5,547 nucleotides of DNA from Desulfoprunum sp. (GTDB taxonomy: Bacteria; Desulfobacterota; Desulfobulbia; Desulfobulbales; Desulfocapsaceae), in contig JAUYSF010000044.1 of assembly GCA_030696435.1 (NCBI GenBank), positions 1-5,547 on the forward strand. The letters run 5' to 3'. The position numbers were made by a program, and so were the translations under genes. Below are positions 1 through 5,547 of this stretch, piece after piece. A model generated the notes under the pieces. That model searched no databases. It was not told where the DNA came from and was given only the letters and a program-made list of their open reading frames with translations. The first letter of the stretch is position 1; each line of letters starts with the position of its first letter.

Positions 1-123
1 TTCTGCAATGCACAACTCTCCGAGGCCAGGGCCAAGGTGGAGATGCTGCTCGAAAAAGACGGCCGCCTGCAGGCGGTTCCTTTTGAAGGGATAGAACATG
101 GAGATAAAGACCTATCTGATTGA
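1..123 (+). CDS. xseB: Exodeoxyribonuclease VII small subunit, C-terminal fragment
   Basis: Frame 1 is open from the left edge to a TGA at 121-123 and gives 40 residues of a protein whose start lies outside the window. The residues read [20 protein letters not shown], followed by a short polar tail. This matches the C-terminal helix of XseB, where a cysteine/leucine heptad-like helix ending in K-V-E-x-L-L is typical. XseB is a small (about 70-85 residue) cytoplasmic partner of XseA in exonuclease VII, which degrades single-stranded DNA to oligonucleotides. The identification is supported by the next gene: xseB directly before ispA and dxs is a widespread bacterial order. The stop falls 26 bases inside ispA, so the two are probably translationally coupled. 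Only the tail is seen, so the call rests on a short match plus context. Confidence 0.8.
   Translation, partial: FCNAQLSEARAKVEMLLEKDGRLQAVPFEGIEHGDKDLSD
85..90 (+). promoter_or_regulatory. Shine-Dalgarno site for ispA
   Basis: GAAGGG lies seven bases before the ATG at 98, inside the xseB coding sequence. It is the clearest ribosome binding site in the window and supports the chosen ispA start. Confidence 0.55.
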
Positions 124-994
124 ACAGCGGCAGGTTGTCGAAGACGCCCTGCTGAGATTGACGCCTGAAGCGACGGGTCCCTTCGCCCGACACATTGAGG
201 CCATGCGCTACAGCCTCTTTGTCGGCGGCAAACGGATCCGACCAATCCTCTGTCTCGCGGCAGGTGCAGCCATTAGCGAGAGTGCAGAGAGCCGCAGCAA
301 CCTCCTGCCCGTGGCCTGCGCCTTGGAGTGCATCCACACCTACTCCCTCATCCATGACGATCTGCCAGCCATGGACGATGACGCGCTGCGCCGCGGCAAA
401 CCGACCAACCACATGCTCTTCGGCGAGGCCGGGGCCATTCTGGCCGGTGACAGTCTCCTGACCTGGGCCTTTGACCTGCTGACCAACCCTGAGCAGAGCT
501 CTCTCTCTGCCGCACAGCAGTTGGCTATTACCCATATCATCGCCAGGGCCTCCGGGCCTCTCGGTATGGCAGGAGGGCAGTCTCTCGATATCGCCTGCGA
601 GAATAAGGTGTTCCCTTTCGAGACCCTGCAGACCATCCACCGCAGCAAGACCGGGGCACTGATCACCTGCGCCGTGCAGGCCGGGGCTATTGGAGCGGGG
701 GCCTCGGCACAACAAACCGAAGACCTCGTCCACTATGGCAACCAGATTGGCCTTGCCTTCCAGATCGTCGACGACCTGCTCAACGCCACCTCAAGCACGA
801 CCGAACTCGGCAAGGCGGCCGGTAGCGATGCCGTCCACGGCAAGGCCACTTATCCGGCCTATTTCGGTATCGAGGGGACTCGCGCCAGGGCTCATGATGC
901 CGTCGAGGCGGCCAAGACCGCGCTCAAGGGCTTTGATGAAAAGGCTGAGCCCCTACGAATGCTCGCCGACTATATCTATACCAGGACCAGTTAA
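98..994 (+). CDS. ispA: Short-chain polyprenyl (probably farnesyl) diphosphate synthase
   Basis: This cytoplasmic 298-residue trans-isoprenyl diphosphate synthase condenses IPP with allylic diphosphates, most likely giving farnesyl diphosphate for quinone and undecaprenyl phosphate synthesis. Its length matches bacterial IspA. Visible motifs in order are GGKRIRP (43-49), the first aspartate-rich motif DDLPAMD (87-93) with the two-residue insertion of bacterial enzymes, RRGKPTNH (98-105), GGQSLDI (159-165), KTG (184-186) and the second aspartate-rich region FQIVDDLLN (221-229). K239 and K249 follow in the usual LGK...GKATYP context. Tyr82, five residues before the first motif, is the aromatic residue usually linked to C15 product length. 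An oddity is Asn229 where the canonical second motif has a third Asp (DDxxD). The rest of the active site is intact, so the enzyme should be active. The start is fixed by a good Shine-Dalgarno site and family alignment. A geranylgeranyl product cannot be fully excluded. Confidence 0.95.
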   Translation: MEIKTYLIEQRQVVEDALLRLTPEATGPFARHIEAMRYSLFVGGKRIRPILCLAAGAAISESAESRSNLLPVACALECIHTYSLIHDDLPAMDDDALRRGKPTNHMLFGEAGAILAGDSLLTWAFDLLTNPEQSSLSAAQQLAITHIIARASGPLGMAGGQSLDIACENKVFPFETLQTIHRSKTGALITCAVQAGAIGAGASAQQTEDLVHYGNQIGLAFQIVDDLLNATSSTTELGKAAGSDAVHGKATYPAYFGIEGTRARAHDAVEAAKTALKGFDEKAEPLRMLADYIYTRTS

Positions 995-1143
995 ATCGCC
1001 TCCCTTGACCGGCCACCCTTCATCCCCTGTCGATTCTTGTCTCTTCGAGCGATTTTTCAGGCGATCTGGATGAAAGCTGATTATAGTCCCTCTGCACTTG
1101 TGCTCTTTGTTTCCTCCCCGTTCAAGATCGCTTTTTTGGAATT
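995..1143 (+). other. ispA-dxs spacer with possible alternative RNA stems
   Basis: This 149-base non-coding gap interrupts an otherwise tight cluster. Two mutually exclusive pairings can be drawn by hand. Stem A joins 1019-1029 (TTCATCCCCTG) to CAGG at 1058-1061 and GGATGAA at 1068-1074, leaving a six-base bulge. Stem B joins 1059-1067 (AGGCGATCT) to 1125-1133 (AGATCGCTT), nine pairs with one G-U; its 3' arm runs into a T-run at 1132-1137, just before the dxs start. That layout resembles an attenuator, but stem B would close a loop of about 57 bases and short pairings like these can arise by chance. A TATAGT at 1082-1087 could be a -10 element, but no convincing -35 lies upstream of it. No open frame here looks like a gene. 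Confidence 0.25.
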
Positions 1144-3054
1144 ATGCTGACAACATCAACAGGCACTCGGAAAACAGCCCTCCTCAAGGGCATTAATTCA
1201 CCTCGTGATATCCGAGGCCTGACGATACCGGAGCTGAATGATCTAGCCCTGGAAATCCGCAACACCATCATTGAGACTGTCTCAAAAACCGGAGGCCATC
1301 TTGCCCCGAGTCTTGGCGTCGTCGAACTGACCCTGGCCCTGCATTATGTCTTTAACACCCCGGAAGATAAACTCATCTGGGATGTCGGCCATCAATCCTA
1401 CGCCCACAAGCTCCTGACCGGCAGGCGAGAACAGTTCGCCACGCTCAGGCAGCACAAAGGCATGAGCGGCTTTCCCAAGTTCAAGGAAAGCAAATACGAC
1501 GCCTTTGAAACCGGGCACAGCTCGACCTCCATTTCTGCAGCCCTCGGCATGGCCTTAGCCAAGCATTTGAAAAAAGAGACAAATAGGGCAATTGCTGTGA
1601 TCGGTGACGGTTCGATGACCGCCGGCATGGCCTTCGAGGCCCTCAATCACGCCGGACATCTCGATAAAAACCTCATCGTCATCCTCAACGATAACGAGAT
1701 GTCCATCTCGCCCAACGTCGGCGCCCTCTCCAGCTTTCTCAGCCGCAAGCTGAGCGGCAAGACGATGACCAGGGTCAAAGCCCATATCGAAGAGAGGTTG
1801 GGACAACTGTCCAATGTCGGCGAGAATATCCTCAACATCCTGCGCAAGAGCGAGGAGAGTTTCAAGAGTTTCTTCACCCCCGGTATGCTTTTTGAGGCCC
1901 TGAAATTCGACTATATCGGCCCGATCCCCGGCCATGAGCTGGAAGACCTGATCGAGACCTTCGAGACGGTACGCGACAACAACCACGGCCCGGTCCTCAT
2001 CCATGTCCTCACCACCAAGGGCAAGGGCTATCTGCCAGCCGAAAAAAATCCCGGTCTCTACCATGGGGTCGGCCCTTTTGATATTGCCAGCGGCAAACCC
2101 CACTCGTCAAACGGCTCGATCAGCTACACCGAGGTCTTCGGCAGCACCATGATCCAGATGGCCATGAGCGACAAGAAGATCGCCGCCATCTCGGCCGCCA
2201 TGGTCACCGGCACCGGCCTCACCAGCTTCTCCAAACAGTTTCCGGAGCGCTTCTTCGATGTCGGCATCGCCGAACAACACGCCATCACCTTTGCCGCAGG
2301 CCTGGCGGCGGAAGGCATGCGGCCGGTGGTGGCCGTCTACTCGACTTTCTTCCAACGCTCCCTCGATCAAATCATCCATGACATCTGCATCCCCAGGCTG
2401 CCCGTGACCCTGGCCATCGACAGGGCAGGTGTCGTCGGTGATGATGGACCGACCCACCACGGGGTCTTTGACATCTCCTTTCTGCGCTTCATCCCGAATA
2501 TTGTGCTGATGGCCCCGAAAGACGAAGCGGAACTGCAGCATATGCTCTATACCGCCGTCACCTTGGGAGGCCCTGCGGCAATCCGCTATCCCCGTGGCCC
2601 GGGCGAAAACGTACCGCTCGCGACCACCCTTGAAAAACTGGCCATCGGCAAAGGCGAACTGCTCGTTGAAGGCCATGACCTGCTCCTTCTGCCCATCGGC
2701 AATCGGGTCTATCCTGCCCTGCAGGCCGCCGAAGGCCTGGAAAAAGTCGGAATCAGCGCGGCAGTCATCAATCCACGCTTCATCAAACCTCTGGATGCCG
2801 ATCTCATCTGCTCTTGGGCAGAGCGCACCGGCCGAGTAATCACTATCGAGGACAACGTGCGCCAGGGCGGCTTCGGTAGCGCGGTGCTTGAGTTGTTCTG
2901 CAGCCGCAAACTGACATCCATCAAGACCTGCATGCTTGCCCACCCCGATGAGTTCGTTGAGCATGGACCGCAGCAGATCCTCTGGAAAAATAGCCTCCTC
3001 GACACACCGGCTATCATCCGTGCCGCCATTAAACTGATGAGCAGGGAGACCTGA
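1144..3054 (+). CDS. dxs: 1-deoxy-D-xylulose-5-phosphate synthase
   Basis: Dxs is a thiamine diphosphate-dependent cytoplasmic enzyme that condenses pyruvate and glyceraldehyde 3-phosphate to 1-deoxy-D-xylulose 5-phosphate, the first step of the MEP isoprenoid pathway and a precursor supply for thiamine and pyridoxal. The 636 residues match the family length. Seen in order: the [15 protein letters not shown] block with catalytic His52, [17 protein letters not shown] (78-94), the thiamine diphosphate motif from GDG (154-156) to NDN (182-184), the transketolase pyrimidine domain with DVGIAEQHA and catalytic Glu377, [15 protein letters not shown] (426-440), YPRG (482-485) and a complete C-terminal transketolase domain. 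The ATG at 1144 is the only usable start: an in-frame TAG lies at 1084-1086 with no ATG, GTG or TTG between, and the conserved region begins soon after. There is no good Shine-Dalgarno site, only GGA three bases before the ATG, which is unusual for an essential gene. It is followed by 59 non-coding bases. Confidence 0.98.
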   Translation: MLTTSTGTRKTALLKGINSPRDIRGLTIPELNDLALEIRNTIIETVSKTGGHLAPSLGVVELTLALHYVFNTPEDKLIWDVGHQSYAHKLLTGRREQFATLRQHKGMSGFPKFKESKYDAFETGHSSTSISAALGMALAKHLKKETNRAIAVIGDGSMTAGMAFEALNHAGHLDKNLIVILNDNEMSISPNVGALSSFLSRKLSGKTMTRVKAHIEERLGQLSNVGENILNILRKSEESFKSFFTPGMLFEALKFDYIGPIPGHELEDLIETFETVRDNNHGPVLIHVLTTKGKGYLPAEKNPGLYHGVGPFDIASGKPHSSNGSISYTEVFGSTMIQMAMSDKKIAAISAAMVTGTGLTSFSKQFPERFFDVGIAEQHAITFAAGLAAEGMRPVVAVYSTFFQRSLDQIIHDICIPRLPVTLAIDRAGVVGDDGPTHHGVFDISFLRFIPNIVLMAPKDEAELQHMLYTAVTLGGPAAIRYPRGPGENVPLATTLEKLAIGKGELLVEGHDLLLLPIGNRVYPALQAAEGLEKVGISAAVINPRFIKPLDADLICSWAERTGRVITIEDNVRQGGFGSAVLELFCSRKLTSIKTCMLAHPDEFVEHGPQQILWKNSLLDTPAIIRAAIKLMSRET

Positions 3055-3113
3055 CGGCCTTCGGATTTCTACGGTAAAACCACGACATACCTGATTCCAC
3101 TTTCACAACCCCT

Positions 3114-3707
3114 ATGAAAATCCTCGCCGTCGCCGACCGGGTCACCCCCGCACTCCTTGAGCCGGTGCACGGCGGCCCCTGCTTCACCGATATCGACCTG
3201 ATCATCTCCTGCGGAGATCTGCCGCCCGAATATCTGACCAGTCTCAAGGCCCGCTTTGATCTTCCTCTCCTCTACGTCCTCGGCAACCACGACCTGCGCT
3301 ATAGAACCTCACCGCCCAGGGGCTGCCAATGCATTGACCGACAGATCGTCTCTTCGCATGGCCTGCGGATTCTGGGTTTTTCCGGGAGCAGATGGTATAA
3401 TGGCAATATCAACCAGTACACCGAACAGGAAATGGCGACCTTTATCCGCAGGTTGCGCTTGCCACTTTGGCTCTCAGGCGGGATTGATCTGGTGATTACC
3501 CATGCTCCTCCCCGCCATATCCACGATGCCGAAGACAGGTGCCATAAAGGATTCAAGAATTTCTGCAGCCTTATCGACCGTTACAGGCCACCCTATTTCA
3601 TCCATGGTCATATCCACACCTTTTTTACCCACGACTCAGAACGGATCACCACGGTAAACAGTACTCAGGTTATCAACAGTTATGGCTACTACACCCTCGA
3701 AATTTAA
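3114..3707 (+). CDS. Calcineurin-like metallophosphoesterase family protein
   Basis: This 197-residue protein has the motif series of a binuclear-metal phosphoesterase: Asp8 in motif I, CGD (33-35, metal-bridging Asp35), GNHD (57-60), THAPP (129-133, His130) and HGHIH (164-168). The segments GCQCID (70-75), GFSGSRWYN (88-96), QYTEQEM (101-107) and HDAEDRCHKGF (137-147) recall a small family of stand-alone phosphoesterases with conserved D-x-V instead of D-x-H in motif I. The motif I histidine is absent here (Val10), so one metal site may be bound differently. There is no signal peptide or membrane segment, so it should be cytoplasmic. The substrate is unknown; such folds cleave phosphomonoesters, phosphodiesters, cyclic nucleotides or nucleic acids. 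The start is set by Asp8 sitting near the N-terminus, as usual for this fold, although no Shine-Dalgarno site precedes it. It overlaps the next gene by 26 bases, suggesting a shared job. Confidence 0.88.
   Translation: MKILAVADRVTPALLEPVHGGPCFTDIDLIISCGDLPPEYLTSLKARFDLPLLYVLGNHDLRYRTSPPRGCQCIDRQIVSSHGLRILGFSGSRWYNGNINQYTEQEMATFIRRLRLPLWLSGGIDLVITHAPPRHIHDAEDRCHKGFKNFCSLIDRYRPPYFIHGHIHTFFTHDSERITTVNSTQVINSYGYYTLEI
3393..3401 (+). promoter_or_regulatory. Possible extended -10 promoter inside the phosphoesterase gene
   Basis: TGGTATAAT is a perfect match to the extended -10 consensus (TGn followed by TATAAT). It lies about 280 bases before the start of the ParB-like/RAM gene and could drive it separately. 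The -35 region is poor, and the bases also encode Trp-Tyr-Asn of the phosphoesterase, so chance is a real alternative. Confidence 0.18.
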
Positions 3708-4803
3708 TCCTCTGCTGGCCATCAGGAAACTGATCCAGAACAGAAAATGTCATCCAGAAGAAAACTGCATCCAGAGTTTTGATGAGCGACAGGAAACCGA
3801 AAAGGCCTACACCTCGATCAAACGCGGGACCTCACAGGTGCCTCTGGACAGAATTGTCGGCAGTGTCGGCAGGTATCACGATTTCGACAGCCAGTTCAAG
3901 CCCAGGGCCCCGGAGAAAGATGAACGGCAGGAGGCTATCGTCAGACTGATGCAGGCTGGTAAAACCCTGCCGCCCATCTCCCTCTACCAGATCAAAGACG
4001 ATTATTTCATCCTTGACGGTCACCACCGATTCACTGCCGCGAGGAGTCTTGGTCACACTCACATCAATGCCTGCATTCTGGAACTGCTGCCCTCGAAAAA
4101 CACCCTGGAAAACCGGCTGTACATCGAAAAGACCGAGTTCAGAGATAAGGCCGGCCTGGCCAAGACCATAGATCTTACCGAACCTGGCCAGTTTCTGCTT
4201 CTTGAAAACCAGATAAAGGAGCATCAGACATTTCTTGCTAAAGAAAAGGCCCAGCAGATCACCTATCAGCAGGCCGCTGCCGACTGGTACAGATCGATCT
4301 ACCGGCCACTGTCGACCTTGATCAAGAATAGCGGCCTGGTCAACTCCTTCAAGGGCAGGACGGTCGACGACCTTTACCTGTACATCTCCGTCCAACAGTG
4401 GGTCAAAGGAAAATCACGAAAATACGGGATAGGGGTGGATAAACTCATCCCCAAGAACATGGAGGAATTCCGCAAAAAAATGGCTGAACATACAGAACAG
4501 GAATACCCGGAAATGCGCCGGGAGATCTCGGTATTTATCCTTCTCAACGTCGATGGCCAGCACGAACAGAAGATCCTCGATAAACTCCTCGAACTGCCGG
4601 AGGTTCGCGAAGTCCATTGCGTGCATGGCTCCATCGACATCATCATCAAGGTGACCCTGATGCGCGACCTGCTCACCTCCGACGCCGAACTGCTGTCGGA
4701 GTTTATCCAGTCAACCATCCGGAGCTGGAAGGGGGTCATCTCAACCCAAACCCTGCTACCGGGATTCTCCCGGATAAAAGATGATGACAGGTGCTACATC
4801 TGA
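3682..4803 (+). CDS. ParB/sulfiredoxin-like domain protein with C-terminal Lrp/AsnC-type RAM domain
   Basis: I do not recognise a characterised function for this 373-residue protein, but three parts can be seen. Residues about 53-135 resemble a ParB N-terminal/sulfiredoxin-like domain: VPLDRIV opens it, LPPISLYQIKDDYFILDGHHRFTAA (96-120) carries the DGHHR loop where this fold binds nucleotide, and an ARSLG segment follows. Residues about 165-235 (ADWYRSIYRPL, then FKGRTVDDLYLYI) resemble a segment I recall from DUF4032 proteins that accompany ParB-like domains. Residues about 281-363 match the RAM ligand-binding domain of Lrp/AsnC regulators: EISVFILLNVD, LPEVREVHCVHGSIDIIIKV and GVISTQTLLPG. 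No helix-turn-helix is visible, so it is probably not a classical Lrp regulator. Known ParB/Srx-fold proteins include CTPases, sulfiredoxin and free-serine kinases, so a nucleotide-using enzyme with an amino-acid-sensing tail is plausible but inferred. The start overlaps the phosphoesterase gene by 26 bases; AGG at 3667-3669 is a distant, weak ribosome site. It ends 27 bases from the converging epimerase gene. Confidence 0.85.
   Translation: MATTPSKFNPLLAIRKLIQNRKCHPEENCIQSFDERQETEKAYTSIKRGTSQVPLDRIVGSVGRYHDFDSQFKPRAPEKDERQEAIVRLMQAGKTLPPISLYQIKDDYFILDGHHRFTAARSLGHTHINACILELLPSKNTLENRLYIEKTEFRDKAGLAKTIDLTEPGQFLLLENQIKEHQTFLAKEKAQQITYQQAAADWYRSIYRPLSTLIKNSGLVNSFKGRTVDDLYLYISVQQWVKGKSRKYGIGVDKLIPKNMEEFRKKMAEHTEQEYPEMRREISVFILLNVDGQHEQKILDKLLELPEVREVHCVHGSIDIIIKVTLMRDLLTSDAELLSEFIQSTIRSWKGVISTQTLLPGFSRIKDDDRCYI
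4759..4773. repeat. Perfect short inverted repeat near the convergent gene ends
   Basis: CCGGGA and TCCCGG flank a three-base TTC, forming a perfect six-pair hairpin at codons 360-364 of the ParB-like/RAM gene, 30 bases before its stop. No T-run follows on either strand, so it is not an ordinary intrinsic terminator. It may slow polymerase or protect the 3' end where the two transcripts converge, or be incidental. No other terminator is visible in the 27-base gap at 4804-4830. Confidence 0.3.
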
Positions 4804-4830
4804 GAAAGAGAGGGGCCAACTGAAACCGTT

Positions 4831-5547
4831 TCACACCCCGAAATAGCCCTTATACCAGTCGACGAAACGGCCAATTCCGTACTCAAGGGTAGTCCCCGGT
4901 TTATAGCCAAAGTCACGCACCAAATCCTCGACATCGGCGTAGGTAGCGGGCACATCGCCCGGCTGCATCGGCAGGAAATTTTTCTCGGCCTTGCGCCCCA
5001 GGCACTGTTCCAACACCTCAATATAACGCAGCAACTGCTCCTTATTGTTGTTGCCGATATTGTACACCCTGTAGGGGCAGTAGGAGGTTGCCGGGTCAGG
5101 GGCATCACTGCGCCACTCTGGATTGCCCGCCGGCACCTTGTGGATCACCCGAAAAACCCCTTCGACGATATCGTCGATATAGGTAAAATCCCGCTCCATC
5201 TTGCCGTTATTGAAGACATCGATCGGCTGTCCGGCCAGGATCGCCTTGGTAAAAAGGAAGAGGGCCATATCCGGTCGCCCCCATGGTCCGTAAACCGTAA
5301 AGAATCTCAACCCGGTACAAGGCAACCCGAAGAGATGACTGTAGGTGTGGGCCATCAATTCGTTGGCCTTTTTCGAAGCGGCATAGAGCGATACCGGGTG
5401 ATCGACGTTGTCATGCACCGAAAACGGCATCCGGGTATTGGCGCCGTAGACCGAACTGGATGAGGCATAGACGAAGTGTTTAACCCCCGAATGCCTACAA
5501 CCCTCCAGGAGATTGACAAAGCCGACCAGATTGGTATCGACGTAGGA
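4831..5547 (-). CDS. UDP-glucuronate 4-epimerase (NAD-dependent SDR), N-terminus outside the window
   Basis: The minus-strand frame stays open from the right edge to a stop at 4831-4833 and gives 238 residues, about the last two thirds of an approximately 335-residue protein. The ATG at 5428-5430 is internal, not the start: 39 codons upstream still match the family ([20 protein letters not shown], then [16 protein letters not shown]). It is an extended short-chain dehydrogenase/reductase. The Ser of SSSSVYG and the YAASK motif (residues 55-59 of the visible part) form the catalytic triad, and [15 protein letters not shown] (81-95) is the family signature. The missing part should hold the NAD-binding GxxGxxG. 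The family (CapI/LspL/WbpP-like) interconverts UDP-glucuronate and UDP-galacturonate for capsule, lipopolysaccharide or other surface glycans. It converges on the ParB-like/RAM gene, so it belongs to a separate transcription unit. Other nucleotide-sugar epimerases (GalE types) are less likely because of the [14 protein letters not shown] and GPWGRPDMA segments. Confidence 0.93.
   Translation of the reverse strand, partial: SYVDTNLVGFVNLLEGCRHSGVKHFVYASSSSVYGANTRMPFSVHDNVDHPVSLYAASKKANELMAHTYSHLFGLPCTGLRFFTVYGPWGRPDMALFLFTKAILAGQPIDVFNNGKMERDFTYIDDIVEGVFRVIHKVPAGNPEWRSDAPDPATSYCPYRVYNIGNNNKEQLLRYIEVLEQCLGRKAEKNFLPMQPGDVPATYADVEDLVRDFGYKPGTTLEYGIGRFVDWYKGYFGV

Noticed and set aside
1015..1090. 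Resemblance to a TPP riboswitch before dxs (ACCCTT at 1015-1020 and GATCTGGAT at 1063-1071)
   Set aside because: It would be attractive because Dxs uses thiamine diphosphate, but the two pieces are about 42 bases apart instead of a few, the CCAG partner of CTGG is missing, and there is no CTGAGA element in the spacer; the nearest CTGAG is inside the ispA coding sequence.
2107..2964. 285-residue open frame on the minus strand inside dxs, with another of 182 residues at 1555-2103
   Set aside because: They lie fully antisense to a highly conserved gene, have no recognisable domain, and are the expected by-product of GC-biased third codon positions.
3670..3678. DnaA-box-like TTATCAACA
   Set aside because: A single box with one mismatch to the consensus, inside coding sequence, with no cluster of boxes, AT-rich region or dnaA/dnaN neighbour.
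4759..4773. Intrinsic terminator for the convergent genes
   Set aside because: The hairpin is perfect but short, lies inside coding sequence and has no T-run on either strand, so it was kept only as an inverted repeat.
3682..4803. Chromosome-partitioning ParB
   Set aside because: There is no ParA partner, no KorB/ParB helix-turn-helix, and the C-terminus is a RAM-type domain; only the N-terminal fold is shared.
4831..5430. Complete 199-residue epimerase-like gene starting at the ATG at 5428-5430
   Set aside because: The frame continues open to the window edge and the upstream 39 codons match the same family, so that ATG encodes an internal methionine and the gene is simply cut by the window.

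Overview
The window looks like a chromosomal segment of a moderately GC-rich Gram-negative bacterium. The xseB-ispA-dxs order and the protein-level look of IspA, Dxs and the epimerase suggest a deltaproteobacterium-like lineage (Desulfobacterota, perhaps Desulfobulbales). This placement is inferred from remembered family resemblance, not from a search. No mobile element, CRISPR array, tRNA or rRNA gene is visible, and every base outside short spacers belongs to a convincing gene.

Layout. The plus strand opens with the last 40 codons of xseB (exonuclease VII small subunit), overlapping ispA (short-chain polyprenyl diphosphate synthase). A 149-base spacer with possible RNA structure separates ispA from dxs (1-deoxyxylulose-5-phosphate synthase). 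After 59 more bases comes a small calcineurin-like metallophosphoesterase, whose 3' end overlaps a 373-residue protein of unknown function. That protein has a ParB/sulfiredoxin-like domain, a middle segment resembling DUF4032 proteins, and a C-terminal Lrp/AsnC-type RAM ligand-binding domain. On the minus strand, converging with a 27-base gap, lies the C-terminal two thirds of a UDP-glucuronate 4-epimerase that runs off the right edge.

How the genes work together. Dxs makes the entry metabolite of the MEP isoprenoid pathway and IspA elongates its C5 products to farnesyl (or similar) diphosphate for quinones and undecaprenyl phosphate, so xseB-ispA-dxs is a classic housekeeping cluster. The phosphoesterase and the ParB-like/RAM protein overlap by 26 bases and are probably translated together. 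They are the least explained part of the window and the best candidate for something undescribed: a possible nucleotide-using or kinase-like enzyme with a built-in small-molecule sensor, paired with a phosphoesterase that lacks the usual first-motif histidine. The epimerase belongs to a separate, opposite-strand surface-polysaccharide precursor unit.
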